This document shows positions 8,222 to 17,936 of a stretch of DNA of 64,000 nucleotides, piece after piece. Under the pieces are notes generated by a model. The model saw nothing but the letters and a program-made list of their open reading frames with translations. It made no database searches and was not told the DNA's origin. Made by a program: the position numbers and the translations under genes. The DNA comes from Extibacter muris (GTDB lineage Bacteria > Bacillota > Clostridia > Lachnospirales > Lachnospiraceae), in NCBI RefSeq assembly GCF_004345005.1, contig NZ_SMMX01000004.1:62001-126000 (forward strand), in the 5' to 3' direction. Each line of letters opens with the position of its first letter. Position 1 is the first letter of the stretch.

Positions 8222-11144
8222 CTTATGGGACCGGATCAAATCCGGGATATATGAAGTAGTAAAATCAAGAGTATTTGTAGCTGTCATCGTTTTCTGCGTT
8301 CTGTCGGCAATCCTTCTGCAGAGGGTATTCTATCTGCAGATCGTGAAAGGGCAGAGCTATGCAGATGAGTACAAGCTCCAGATCCAGAAGACAAAAGAAA
8401 TCCAGGGCACGCGCGGGAAGATATATGACCGCAGCGGCAATCTGCTCGCCTATAATGAACTTGCCTATTCTGTCACGATAGAAGATAACTGGGAAGATTC
8501 TTCTGAAAAGAACAAGGAGCTTAACAAGGTCATCCAAACGGTGATAGATATAGTAGAGTCCAACGGTGATACGGTAATCAATAATTTCGGCATCATACTG
8601 AACGGCGACGGCAATTACATGTTTGTAGCAGAAAATGACACGCAGCGCCTCCGATTCATTGCGGACGTGTACGGCAAAAAGACAATAGACGAGCTCAGCG
8701 ACAAGCAGAAGAGCAGCACGGCACAGGACATTATCGATTATCTCTGTACGGACAAGCTGTACGGCTATGGCATCGATGAAAAGGAGATGGACAAAGAAGA
8801 TGTGCTGAAGCTTGTCAACATAAGATATGCGATCTCCCTCAACAGTTTCCAGAAATTCATCGCTACTACGATTGCCGAGGATGTAAGCGACGAGACGGTG
8901 GCTGTTATCATGGAGAATCTGGACTCCCTGCAGGGGGTCGATATTGAGGAAGAGTCTCTGCGCCGCTATACGGACAGCAAGTGCTTTGCTTCGGTCATCG
9001 GTTATACCGGGCAGATATCCCAGGAGGATTATGACGCCCTCAGCAAGAAAGAGCAGGAAGAATACTCCAAGCAGGACACGGTGGGCAAAGCCGGCCTTGA
9101 GAAGACGCTGGACAAGCAGCTGCAGGGGAAGAAAGGGCAGGTGAAGCTCTACGTCAACAGTGTCGGGAAGGTGATCGAGACGATCAAAGGCAAGAATCCC
9201 GAAGCAGGTAATGATGTCTACCTTACGCTTGATGCCAATCTTCAGAAAGCGGCATACAATATCATAGAGCAGGAACTTGCGGGTATCCTGCTGTCCAAGA
9301 TACAGAACACGCTGGATTTTGACAGGACGAAAGTAGAGGACGGCAGCGATGTCATCATTCCGATCGGCGATGTATACAACACGTTCCTATCCAATGACAT
9401 ACTGGATATGAGCCATTTTACAGAGGAAGACGCGGGAACTACAGAGAAAGAAGTAGCGGCGGCCTTTGGCGCCCGGAAGGAAGAAGTCCTGAACAACCTT
9501 GTCTCCGTACTGACGAACCCGGATGAAAAGGCATATAAGGACATGTCCAAGGAGATGCAGGCTTATATGACGTATATCGTGTCGGAAATTCTGACAAACA
9601 CGACAGGTGTCATCAAGTCAGGCGCCATAGATACCAACGATTCGACATATAAGGCTTGGAAAGATGATGAGTCCATCAATATATATACGTACTTAAACTA
9701 TGCGATATCCAAGAACTGGGTCGATACGTCCAAGCTGAAAGAGTCCGTCGAGGACGGCAAATACTCCGATGCAGGGGAGCTGTATCAGGGCATGGTGAAA
9801 TATATTATCGACTATCTGGGCTCTAACAGCGGATTTGACAAACTTATATATAAATATATGATAAAATCAGGTGCAGTGACCGGCAGGCAGATATGCCTCA
9901 TGCTCTATGAACAGAAGGTGCTGGAATATGATGAGGCTCAGTATAATGGCCTGAATACCGGCAGCATAGGAGCTTATGACTTCCTGAGAGGCAAGATACA
10001 GGACCTTACGATAACGCCGGGACAGCTGGCACTGGAACCTTGTACAGGCTCGATCGTGATGACGGATTCGAACAGCGGCAAGGTGCTTGCATGCGTATCC
10101 TATCCGGGCTATGACAATAACCGTCTGGCCAATGCGATGGATTCCGAATATTACAACAAACTGCTGACCGACCAGTCAAGGCCGTTCTACAACAATGCGA
10201 CACAGGAAAAGACAGCGCCCGGGTCCACGTACAAGCCCCTCGTTGCAGTGGCAGGGCTTACAGAGGGCGTTATCAATACGGATTCCTATATAACATGCCA
10301 CGGGGTGTATGAGAAGATAAAGCCAAGCCCGAAGTGCTGGATCTATCCTCAGGCCCACGGCACCCTGAATGTAGAGGGAGGAATCAAACATTCCTGCAAC
10401 AGCTTCTTTTATGAAGTGGGATACCGGCTCGGCTTGAAAGATGGGGGCCTGAATCGGGTCGCCTCAGACAACAATGAGGGAAGCGCGTCTAATTCGTACT
10501 ATTCCAGCGACCTGGGACTTGATAAGCTGAAGAAGTACGCGCAGTCCTTCGGACTGGATGAGACTTCTGGGCTTGAGATTGATGAATCCAGCCCTCAGAT
10601 ATCAGATGAAGACTCCGTGCGTTCCGCTATCGGACAGGGCAGGAACAACTATACGACAAGCCAGCTGGCTAAATATATAACAGCAATAGCTAACAAGGGA
10701 ACCGTCTATGACCTGACCCTGCTTGACAAGGTGACGTCTGTAGACGGGAAGACGATAAAAGAATATGAACCTAAGGTCAAGAACCAGCTTTCAGATGTGT
10801 CCGCTTCCACCTGGAATGCCGTGCACAACGGTATGCGGGCAGTGATTGTCAACCATAGCGCAACTTTCTCAGATTTGAATACAAGCAGCTTAAAACTGTC
10901 AGGAAAGACAGGAACAGCACAGCAGAGCACAACTCATCCCGATCATGGATTATTCGTAGGCTTTGCGCCGAGCGACAGCCCGGAGGTGGCGTTTGCAATC
11001 AGGATTGCAAACGGATACAGCTCTACGTACGCCTCTGAAGTGGGCAGAGATGTCATGAAGTACTACTATGAGATAGCTCCGGAAGATGAGATCATCACCG
11101 GCGAAGCAGCAACAATCGGCAGCAGCGCAACAGGAGGGGATTAA
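8214..11144 (+). CDS. penicillin-binding protein 2 (elongasome D,D-transpeptidase)
   Basis: This encodes about 976 residues from the TTG at 8214. I prefer this start because AAAGGAG lies at 8196-8202, and the GTG at 8202 would sit inside that ribosome site. The order is: a membrane anchor (VFVAVIVFCVLSAILL), the dimerisation-domain motif GTRGKIYDRSGNLLAYN, a long insert, then the transpeptidase domain. That domain has SxxK in APGSTYKPL (about residue 670), SxN in KHSCNSFF and KTG in SGKTGTAQQS (about 897). It is longer than the usual 650-750 residues, mainly from acidic and lysine-rich segments between the dimerisation and catalytic parts. It cross-links lateral-wall peptidoglycan with RodA. 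Confidence 0.93.
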   Translation: MYSLWDRIKSGIYEVVKSRVFVAVIVFCVLSAILLQRVFYLQIVKGQSYADEYKLQIQKTKEIQGTRGKIYDRSGNLLAYNELAYSVTIEDNWEDSSEKNKELNKVIQTVIDIVESNGDTVINNFGIILNGDGNYMFVAENDTQRLRFIADVYGKKTIDELSDKQKSSTAQDIIDYLCTDKLYGYGIDEKEMDKEDVLKLVNIRYAISLNSFQKFIATTIAEDVSDETVAVIMENLDSLQGVDIEEESLRRYTDSKCFASVIGYTGQISQEDYDALSKKEQEEYSKQDTVGKAGLEKTLDKQLQGKKGQVKLYVNSVGKVIETIKGKNPEAGNDVYLTLDANLQKAAYNIIEQELAGILLSKIQNTLDFDRTKVEDGSDVIIPIGDVYNTFLSNDILDMSHFTEEDAGTTEKEVAAAFGARKEEVLNNLVSVLTNPDEKAYKDMSKEMQAYMTYIVSEILTNTTGVIKSGAIDTNDSTYKAWKDDESINIYTYLNYAISKNWVDTSKLKESVEDGKYSDAGELYQGMVKYIIDYLGSNSGFDKLIYKYMIKSGAVTGRQICLMLYEQKVLEYDEAQYNGLNTGSIGAYDFLRGKIQDLTITPGQLALEPCTGSIVMTDSNSGKVLACVSYPGYDNNRLANAMDSEYYNKLLTDQSRPFYNNATQEKTAPGSTYKPLVAVAGLTEGVINTDSYITCHGVYEKIKPSPKCWIYPQAHGTLNVEGGIKHSCNSFFYEVGYRLGLKDGGLNRVASDNNEGSASNSYYSSDLGLDKLKKYAQSFGLDETSGLEIDESSPQISDEDSVRSAIGQGRNNYTTSQLAKYITAIANKGTVYDLTLLDKVTSVDGKTIKEYEPKVKNQLSDVSASTWNAVHNGMRAVIVNHSATFSDLNTSSLKLSGKTGTAQQSTTHPDHGLFVGFAPSDSPEVAFAIRIANGYSSTYASEVGRDVMKYYYEIAPEDEIITGEAATIGSSATGGD

Positions 11145-11156
11145 CAGAAAGGATGA

Positions 11157-11753
11157 GTGAATGTGAAAGACCCGGTTCTCATTAAGAGTAATAAATACGG
11201 CATCACTATCCACCTGGACGGTGAGATGCCTTACAGAGATCTGTTACCGGAAGTCAAGACCAGATTCGAGTCTGCGGCACATTTTTTCAACAATGCGAAG
11301 ATGGCCGTGGAATTTGAGGGAAGGACATTTACGGAAGAGGAGGAACGCCTGCTCGTCGAGACGATCGAGGAGGCTGCGGGGATACACATATTATGCATTA
11401 TCGAGAAGAACACGTACACGGAGCAGATGCACAAAAGAATGCTGGATGAGAGCCTTTCGGAGATCCATGAAAGAGACGGCCAGTTCTATAGAGGTACACT
11501 GAGAGGAAGACAGATTTTAGAATCTGAGACGAGCATCGTCATCATCGGAGATATAGAAGAAGGTGCCAAGGTGGCCGCCAAGGGCAATGTGGTGGTCATC
11601 GGCACGATATACGGCACAGTGATAGCAGGTGCCGCAGGTGATGGCAGCGCAGTCATAGCAGCACTCCATATGAGCCCCAAAAGGCTTCGCATTGGAGATA
11701 TTGAAGTAAAACCGAATGTAGGAGGAAGTTTATCATGGGCGAAGTTATCGTAA
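11157..11753 (+). CDS. minC: septum site-determining protein MinC
   Basis: This gene encodes 198 residues from GTG 11157, with AGAAAGGA upstream. The N-terminal domain (about 1-90) inhibits FtsZ. The C-terminal right-handed beta-helix is visible as regular glycine and valine turns such as VIIGDIEEGAKVAAKGNVVV and VIGTIYGTVIAGA. It works with MinD to block division near poles. It overlaps minD by 19 bases. Confidence 0.95.
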   Translation: MNVKDPVLIKSNKYGITIHLDGEMPYRDLLPEVKTRFESAAHFFNNAKMAVEFEGRTFTEEEERLLVETIEEAAGIHILCIIEKNTYTEQMHKRMLDESLSEIHERDGQFYRGTLRGRQILESETSIVIIGDIEEGAKVAAKGNVVVIGTIYGTVIAGAAGDGSAVIAALHMSPKRLRIGDIEVKPNVGGSLSWAKLS

Positions 11754-12526
11754 TTACATCAGGAAAAGGAGGCGTCGGCAAGACGACGACGACGGCTAAT
11801 ATAGGAGCTGGCTTATCCCAGTTCGACAAAAAGGTCATAGTGATTGATACGGACCTGGGGCTCAGGAACCTGGATGTCGTCATGGGACTGGAAAACCAAA
11901 TCGTGTATAATCTGGTGGACGTGATTGAAGGAACCTGCAGGCTGAAGCAGGCGCTTATAAGGGACAAGAGGTATGAAAACCTATGGCTGCTTCCGTCAGC
12001 GCAGACGAAGGACAAGTCGGCCATATCACCGGGCCAGATGAAGAAGCTGACGTCTGAGCTGAAAGAAGAATTTGATTACATACTTCTGGACTGTCCGGCA
12101 GGAATCGAACAAGGGTTCCAGAATGCCATCACAGGTGCAGACCGTGCAATTGTCGTTACGACGCCGGAAGTATCTGCTATCAGAGATGCCGACAGGATAA
12201 TCGGACTGCTGGAGAACAACGGTCTGAAGCAGGTAGAGCTCATCATCAACCGTATCCGTATGGATATGGTCAAAAGAGGGGATATGATGTCCGTGGACGA
12301 TGTCACGGAGATATTGTCTGTCCCTCTCATTGGCGCTCTTCCGGATGATGAACATGTCGTCATAGGAACGAACCAGGGCGAACCGGTTATCGGCATCGAT
12401 TCTAAGGCAGGCAAGGCATATCTCAATATATGCAAGAGGATTATGGGAATAGAAGTACCTTTTATGGATTTAAATACAGAATCAGGATTCTTCACTAAGC
12501 TTTCACAGTTATTCAAGAAAGATTAG
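11735..12526 (+). CDS. minD: septum site-determining ATPase MinD
   Basis: This 263-residue protein has the deviant Walker A motif SGKGGVGKTTTTANIG (residues 9-24) with both signature lysines. The switch segment LLDCPAGIEQGF follows. The C-terminus ends in the amphipathic membrane-targeting helix SGFFTKLSQLFKKD. It recruits MinC to the membrane. minE starts 11 bases downstream. Confidence 0.97.
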   Translation: MGEVIVITSGKGGVGKTTTTANIGAGLSQFDKKVIVIDTDLGLRNLDVVMGLENQIVYNLVDVIEGTCRLKQALIRDKRYENLWLLPSAQTKDKSAISPGQMKKLTSELKEEFDYILLDCPAGIEQGFQNAITGADRAIVVTTPEVSAIRDADRIIGLLENNGLKQVELIINRIRMDMVKRGDMMSVDDVTEILSVPLIGALPDDEHVVIGTNQGEPVIGIDSKAGKAYLNICKRIMGIEVPFMDLNTESGFFTKLSQLFKKD

Positions 12527-12537
12527 GAGGGACCCGG

Positions 12538-12750
12538 ATGTTAAAAAAATCTTCTGTTTCAATAGCCAAGAACCGTCTGAAAGTGCTTGTCACATCAGAT
12601 CGTGTACAGTGTGCGCCGGCGGCATACGATAATATCTGCCGGGAATTATACAAAGCGTTGTCCAAATATATGGAACTTACGGAAGATGAATTTGATGTAG
12701 AGATAACGAGAACTCACATATTGATTAAAATAGCAGGAGAAGAGACGTGA
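12538..12750 (+). CDS. minE: cell division topological specificity factor MinE
   Basis: This 70-residue protein is short for MinE (usually 80-90). The N-terminal MinD-contact region includes SIAKNRLKVLVTSDR, and a beta-rich C-terminal half ends ITRTHILIKIAGEET. An AGGAGGG site precedes the ATG. Presence of MinE means the cell uses an oscillator-type Min system and not only a DivIVA-anchored one. The stop overlaps the rodA GTG by four bases. Confidence 0.92.
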   Translation: MLKKSSVSIAKNRLKVLVTSDRVQCAPAAYDNICRELYKALSKYMELTEDEFDVEITRTHILIKIAGEET

Positions 12751-13871
12751 AATTACCTCGATTTACAAAACCTTACCGGTTAAAAGATTACAAGTTCACA
12801 TTAGTCATATCCGTACTGGCCCTGTCGATACTGGGCGTGCTCGTAGTCGGCAGTGCCAATGAATCATACCAGAACAAGCAGATAGTCGGCCTTGTGCTGG
12901 GTCTGGCCGTGATGGCGGTCGTATCCCTCATTGATTATGTATGGGTGCTTAATATGTACTGGCTCATCTATGGTTTTTCCATATTGAGCCTTTTGCTCGT
13001 GCTGTTTATCGGAGATGAGGTCAATGGGGCCACCCGCTGGATCGATCTGGGCTTTACGACATTTCAGCCTTCGGAACTCGCCAAGATTCTGTTAATCTTA
13101 TTTTTTGCCAAGTTCCTCATGAAGCATGAAGAGGACATCAACTACCGATGGACTATCATCAAATATGCGGCGCTTGCCGGTGTTCCGCTGGCGCTGATCA
13201 TCGTGGAGCCGAACCTTTCCACCACAATCTGTACGGCGCTCGTCCTCTGCCTGCTCATATATATCGGCGGCCTGAGCTACAAGTTCATCGGAACCGTCCT
13301 GCTCATACTGATTCCGACAGCAATCATATTCCTGAGCATTGTCGTCCAGCCGGACCAGAAGATACTGAAGGATTACCAGCAGGACCGTATCCTCGCCTTT
13401 CTGGAACCGGAGAAGTATGCCAGTGACGGGGCATACCAGCAGAACAACTCGGAGATGGCTATCGGCTCCGGACAGCTGACAGGGAAGGGGCTCAACAACA
13501 ATACGACGACATCCGTTAAAAACGGAAACTTCATTCTGGAACCCCAGACAGACTTCATCTTTGCCATCGTGGGCGAGGAATTAGGTTTTATAGGTTCTTG
13601 TGTTGTTATTGCACTCATATTAATAATTGTGATACAATGTATTCTGATAGGGGTCCGATCGCAGGATATGGCGGGGAAGATCATATGCTGCGGTATCGGA
13701 GGGCTCATCGGGTTCCAGAGCTTCATTAATATCGGGGTCGCCACGAAGGTGCTGCCGAATACAGGAGTTCCGCTGCCATTTGTAAGTTACGGACTGACAT
13801 CGCTCGTCAGTTTATATATCGGTATTGGATTTGTTTTAAATGTAGGTCTACAGCCGAAAAAATATCAATAA
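12747..13871 (+). CDS. rodA: peptidoglycan glycosyltransferase RodA (SEDS family)
   Basis: This 374-residue protein starts at GTG 12747 and has about ten transmembrane segments. The SEDS hallmarks are GATRWIDLGFTTFQPSELAK (about 95-114) and the C-terminal LPNTGVPLPFVSYGLTS. RodA polymerises lateral-wall glycan together with PBP2. Co-transcription after minCDE, which itself follows pbp2, keeps all elongasome and Min genes in one probable transcript. Confidence 0.95.
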   Translation: MKLPRFTKPYRLKDYKFTLVISVLALSILGVLVVGSANESYQNKQIVGLVLGLAVMAVVSLIDYVWVLNMYWLIYGFSILSLLLVLFIGDEVNGATRWIDLGFTTFQPSELAKILLILFFAKFLMKHEEDINYRWTIIKYAALAGVPLALIIVEPNLSTTICTALVLCLLIYIGGLSYKFIGTVLLILIPTAIIFLSIVVQPDQKILKDYQQDRILAFLEPEKYASDGAYQQNNSEMAIGSGQLTGKGLNNNTTTSVKNGNFILEPQTDFIFAIVGEELGFIGSCVVIALILIIVIQCILIGVRSQDMAGKIICCGIGGLIGFQSFINIGVATKVLPNTGVPLPFVSYGLTSLVSLYIGIGFVLNVGLQPKKYQ

Positions 13872-13883
13872 GGAGTGAATACT

Positions 13884-14279
13884 ATGAATATAGGCCTGAT
13901 TGCACATGATTCCAAGAAGACGCTCATGCAGAACTTCTGTATCGCATACCGCGGAATTTTAAGCAAGCATAATCTGTTTGCCACCGGAACGACCGGACGT
14001 CTCATCGAAGAGGTGACAAATCTGAATATACACAAATATCTTGCAGGACCGCTGGGAGGGATGCAGCAGCTTGGCGCCCAGATTGGACAGAATGATATTG
14101 ATGCACTTATTTTTCTGAGAGATCCATTGAGCGCGAAACCGCACGAGCCCAATGTCAATGACGTCGTGCGTCTCTGTGATATGCACAACATACCGATGGC
14201 GACGAACCTGGCCACGGCGGAAGTAATTATATTAGCAATAGACAGAGGGGATTTGGATTGGCGTGAGATGTACCGGTAA
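13884..14279 (+). CDS. mgsA: methylglyoxal synthase
   Basis: This gene encodes 131 residues from ATG 13884, chosen because AAGGAG lies at 13870-13875; an upstream GTG at 13875 overlaps that site. Visible elements are GLIAHDSKK at the N-terminus, the phosphate loop FATGTTGRLIEE, GPLGGMQQLGAQI and the catalytic aspartate region LIFLRDPL. The enzyme converts dihydroxyacetone phosphate to methylglyoxal, relieving phosphate stress. It is commonly encoded after rodA in Clostridia. Confidence 0.95.
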   Translation: MNIGLIAHDSKKTLMQNFCIAYRGILSKHNLFATGTTGRLIEEVTNLNIHKYLAGPLGGMQQLGAQIGQNDIDALIFLRDPLSAKPHEPNVNDVVRLCDMHNIPMATNLATAEVIILAIDRGDLDWREMYR

Positions 14280-15234
14280 GACTATCATCATGTGTGCCGC
14301 TGCCGGCATGCTGCTGACGGGATGCGCCCTGTCTGGATCCAGCGATGCGGCTGTCAGGTACGAGGCGGAACATTATAACAAAAGCATATATACGGCAGAT
14401 CTGTTTGCGGAAGATTTGTGCGTCGCCACAGAGGATGTCCCTCTTGAAAACGCACCGGAAACTGGTACGTTTACTGCGGCAGCATTGTTTGATGTAGACA
14501 GGAGCGAGACAGACTTTGCCTATCATGTGCACGAGAGGCTGTATCCTGCGAGCACTACGAAGATTATGACGGCACTGGTCGCCATCAAGAATGCCAATCT
14601 ATCCGATATCGTTACGGTCGGTGCGGATGCGGATGCAGGCAGCTTTGCGCCGGATGAACAGACGTGCGGGCTGAAAGAAGGTGACAAGCTGACGCTGGAG
14701 GACTTGCTGTATGGCCTTCTTCTATATTCGGGCAATGACAATGCAGTGGCAATCGCAGACTATGTAGGCGGCAGCATGGAGGGCTTTGCAGAGTTGATGA
14801 GCGAAGAAGCCGCCAGCCTTATGGCGACGGAAAGTCATTTTCTGAATTCCAACGGACTACATGATGAAGACCACTATACGACGGCATATGACCTGTATCT
14901 GATCTTCAACGAATGTATCAAACAGGAAGCGTTCATGGATATCATAGAATCAAAGGCTTATACTGCTGATATTACTGGAAGCGACGGAGTCAAGCGTCAG
15001 ATCACATGGGAACCGACGAGCTTCTACGCGCTTGGAGAGGCGGAGCTGCCACAGAATGCCACCATAATCGGCGGTAAGACCGGAACGACGCAAGAGGCTG
15101 GCAACTGCCTTATCCTGCTGACTGAAGACGGGCAGGATAAGCCGTACATATCCGTTGTCATGGGTGCGGACACAAAATCGATATTATATGAAGATATGAC
15201 CGGAATCATCGAAGCGATTCCGGAAGATGGATAA
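14263..15234 (+). CDS. D-alanyl-D-alanine carboxypeptidase (DacF/PBP5-type lipoprotein)
   Basis: This 323-residue protein starts at GTG 14263, inside the end of mgsA. A hydrophobic signal ends in the lipobox LLTGCALS, so it is probably a lipoprotein. Penicillin-binding motifs are in order: SxxK in YPASTTKIMTAL (about residues 96-107), SGN in LLYSGNDNAVAIADY (about 156-170) and KTG in IIGGKTGTTQEAG (about 267-279). It lacks the C-terminal beta domain of PBP5. It trims pentapeptides in the wall. Confidence 0.93.
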   Translation: MRCTGKTIIMCAAAGMLLTGCALSGSSDAAVRYEAEHYNKSIYTADLFAEDLCVATEDVPLENAPETGTFTAAALFDVDRSETDFAYHVHERLYPASTTKIMTALVAIKNANLSDIVTVGADADAGSFAPDEQTCGLKEGDKLTLEDLLYGLLLYSGNDNAVAIADYVGGSMEGFAELMSEEAASLMATESHFLNSNGLHDEDHYTTAYDLYLIFNECIKQEAFMDIIESKAYTADITGSDGVKRQITWEPTSFYALGEAELPQNATIIGGKTGTTQEAGNCLILLTEDGQDKPYISVVMGADTKSILYEDMTGIIEAIPEDG

Positions 15235-15238
15235 TTAT

Positions 15239-15270
15239 AGAGGGGCATCTCATTACAGGGATACCCCTCT
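15239..15270. terminator. bidirectional hairpin terminator between dac and DUF378 genes
   Basis: Eleven-base arms (AGAGGGGCATC and GATACCCCTCT) with one mismatch and a loop of about ten bases lie between two convergent genes, four bases after one stop and four before the other. It plausibly ends both transcripts. Confidence 0.65.
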
Positions 15271-15273
15271 TAC

Positions 15274-15486
15274 TTATGAACGGCTGCCTGGTGTGTTGGA
15301 AATTCTGCCGTAAAGACTGATGAGGTATAATCCGCATAAACCTACGAGAGTATAGATGATTCGTGACAGCCAGGAGAGATTACCAAACAGAAAAGCTACG
15401 AGGTCGAATCTGAAGATTCCGACCAGAAGCCAGTTAATTGCACCTATGATAACAAGTGTCAGAGCGGTATTGTCAAACCATTTCAT
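15274..15486 (-). CDS. DUF378-family small membrane protein
   Basis: This 70-residue protein has two transmembrane helices: LTLVIIGAINWLLVGIFRFD and LSRIIYTLVGLCGLYLISLY. The INWLLVG...FDLVAFLFG pattern is diagnostic of DUF378. AAAGGAGG precedes the ATG on the - strand. Function is unknown. It is transcribed against its neighbours. Confidence 0.88.
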   Translation of the reverse strand: MKWFDNTALTLVIIGAINWLLVGIFRFDLVAFLFGNLSWLSRIIYTLVGLCGLYLISLYGRISNTPGSRS

Positions 15487-15568
15487 GTGATTTCCTCCTT
15501 TTTTCGATGCTAAACATAGTATGTCTGCACCAATTCAAAAATATACATAAGAAAGGAAAATTTGTCAG

Positions 15569-16525
15569 ATGGATTCAATGCAGTATTATTATCCATATTC
15601 ACAATTTTTGAAAAATAAATATGGGGAAAAGGTATACAAGCTTCCGATAGATCTTCCTGCCACATGTCCGAACCGGATTACGGGCAATGGCTGCATCTTC
15701 TGCGCCGAGTCCGGTACAGGGTTCGAATCGATGGGAGCAGAAGTGCCCGTGTCCGTACAGATAGACAGGACAAAGGAATATATTTCAAAAAAATATCATG
15801 CCGGCCTGTACATTGCATATTTCCAGAACTATACAAACACCTTCCTGCCGCCGGAAGAATTCCGCTCCTTTATGGACGAAGCGGCGAAGATAGAAGATAT
15901 CGTTGAAGTTGCCGTGTCAACGAGGCCGGACTGCATCACGGAAGAATATCTGGACATACTGCAGGGGATCAGCAGGGAACATCACGTCGAGATTACAGTG
16001 GAACTGGGGCTTCAGACTGCGAACTACCATACGCTTGAAAAGATGAACCGGGGACATACGCTTGCAGCGTTCATAGACGCGGTGCTCATGATCCGCCCTT
16101 ATGGATTTGACATATGCACGCACGTTATCCTCAACCTTCCGGGGGACGGCAGGGAAGACAGCATGGAAACGGCGAGAATACTCTCTGCGCTTAAGATCGA
16201 CACGGTGAAGATCCATTCTTTGTACGTGGCGAAAAACACACCATTGTGTGAAGCTTATGAAAATGGTACAATAACGTTGTGTTCAAAAGAAGAGTATATA
16301 GAACGTCTCATACTTTTCCTCGAGCTTTTAAGTCCGGACATGGCGGTAGAGCGGCTGTTCAGCCGTATACCAGAAAAGGATGCCGTGTTCTGCAACTGGG
16401 GTACGAGCTGGTGGAAACTGAAGGATGAAGTGATGGGGGAGATGGAACGGCGCGGAACTTATCAGGGAAGGACGTTCAGCTATCTTCATGGCGCCGCCTT
16501 ACATATGCGAAGAGACATGCGATAA
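15569..16525 (+). CDS. TIGR01212-family (YhcC-like) radical SAM protein
   Basis: This 318-residue protein has the cluster-binding cysteines in ATCPNRITGNGCIFC (about residues 30-44), the spacing seen in the YhcC family instead of the plain CxxxCxxC motif. VSTRPDCITEEYLDIL and VELGLQTANYHTLEKMNRGH are elongator-like radical SAM segments. The substrate is unknown. The following gene overlaps only if its longest frame is used. Confidence 0.9.
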   Translation: MDSMQYYYPYSQFLKNKYGEKVYKLPIDLPATCPNRITGNGCIFCAESGTGFESMGAEVPVSVQIDRTKEYISKKYHAGLYIAYFQNYTNTFLPPEEFRSFMDEAAKIEDIVEVAVSTRPDCITEEYLDILQGISREHHVEITVELGLQTANYHTLEKMNRGHTLAAFIDAVLMIRPYGFDICTHVILNLPGDGREDSMETARILSALKIDTVKIHSLYVAKNTPLCEAYENGTITLCSKEEYIERLILFLELLSPDMAVERLFSRIPEKDAVFCNWGTSWWKLKDEVMGEMERRGTYQGRTFSYLHGAALHMRRDMR

Positions 16526-16541
16526 TACAGGGGGTTATATT

Positions 16542-17918
16542 GTGGCAGGAAACGATTTGACCAACATACAGGTTTACAGGAAAAAATGGAATATCAATAT
16601 AGGGGTCATCATATTTGGTGTTATATTTATCTATCTTATAGTGACCGTACTTCTCTACCTGACGGACAAGAAAGTGTCTGCATATGAAGTGCGGGAAGGC
16701 TCCATATTAAAAGATACGGCTTATACAGGATTTATCATCAGGCAGGAAGAGGTCGTCAATGCAGATTCCGACGGCTATATCAATTATTTTGCCCCGGAGG
16801 GCACGAAAGTAGGCGCCAAGACACAGATATATACGCTTTCCGCCGATAAGCTTGACTTCAATGAGCCGGACGGCGACGAGGCTGCCAGCCTCACTGCGGA
16901 AGAGCAGGCGGCGCTGCTGGTAAAGACGCAGACTTTCAGCGAGAATTTCAATGAAAGCCAGTACGGTGATGTCTACACATTTAAGAATAACATCTCTGCG
17001 GTGCTGGAGAGCAAATCAAGCCAGAGCAGACAGTCGCAGCTTAACAGTATGCTCAGTGAAGGGAAAGAGGGGTTCCAGGTATATCCGGCGTCCGACGATG
17101 GTATCGTCATCTACTCCACAGACGGTTATGAAGGGCTGAATCTAAAAGACGTGACGAAGGATATGGTAGAGACGAAGGATTATGAACGCAAGAGCATAAA
17201 GAACAATACGAAAATCAAGGCAGGTGAGCCGGTATATAAGCTTATCACCGACGACGCGTGGACACTTGCCATCGTACTCGATGACGACACGGCCCAGGAA
17301 CTGGCAGAGACGAAGCAGGTAAAAGTCCGTTTCACAAAAGATAACGAGATGGCTTCTGCGGGCTTTGCCATATATAATACGAAGGATTATAATATTGGCT
17401 TCCTTACATTTACGAGTTCTATGATACGGTATGCAGAGGAACGATACCTCGATATCGAGCTTATACTGGAAGACGAATCCGGCCTGAAGATACCGAAATC
17501 GTCCGTAGTCGCGAAAAAGTTCTATACCGTGCCGGAGGATTATCTGACACAGGGAGGAAACAGCAAGGAGACAGGCGTGCTCATCGACACAGGCAATGAT
17601 AACGCCGAATTCCAGAAGGTGGACGTCTACTACCGGGACAATGACACGGGGATGGCGTATTTGAATCCGGATGCCTTTGAAGAGGATACCGTGCTGATCA
17701 AAGCTGATTCCAATGATACATACAGGCTCAAGGATACAAAAAGCCTGAAAGGCGTATATAATATCAATAAAGGATATGCGGTATTCAAACAGATAAAGAT
17801 ACTGTGCGAGAGTGACGAATACTATATCGTAGAATCAGGAAACAACTTTGGACTGGCCAATTATGACCATATCGCCCTGGACGGCAAGGCGGTGAGAGAG
17901 AACAATGTCGTATTTTAA
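16542..17918 (+). CDS. HlyD-like membrane protein encoded in the sepF cluster
   Basis: This gene encodes 458 residues from GTG 16542, preferred because AGGGGG lies at 16529-16534; the longer frame from 16488 has no such site. A cytoplasmic N-terminus is followed by one membrane helix (INIGVIIFGVIFIYLIVTVL). A barrel-sandwich or HlyD-like extracellular part follows with GYINYFAPEGTKVGAKTQIY and a later KIKAGEPVYKLITDDAW segment. This protein type regularly precedes yggS-sepF in Lachnospiraceae and is unlikely to be an ordinary efflux adaptor. A role in division is inferred from context only. Confidence 0.75.
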   Translation: MAGNDLTNIQVYRKKWNINIGVIIFGVIFIYLIVTVLLYLTDKKVSAYEVREGSILKDTAYTGFIIRQEEVVNADSDGYINYFAPEGTKVGAKTQIYTLSADKLDFNEPDGDEAASLTAEEQAALLVKTQTFSENFNESQYGDVYTFKNNISAVLESKSSQSRQSQLNSMLSEGKEGFQVYPASDDGIVIYSTDGYEGLNLKDVTKDMVETKDYERKSIKNNTKIKAGEPVYKLITDDAWTLAIVLDDDTAQELAETKQVKVRFTKDNEMASAGFAIYNTKDYNIGFLTFTSSMIRYAEERYLDIELILEDESGLKIPKSSVVAKKFYTVPEDYLTQGGNSKETGVLIDTGNDNAEFQKVDVYYRDNDTGMAYLNPDAFEEDTVLIKADSNDTYRLKDTKSLKGVYNINKGYAVFKQIKILCESDEYYIVESGNNFGLANYDHIALDGKAVRENNVVF

Positions 17919-17936
17919 AACAGAGGAGTGATGATT

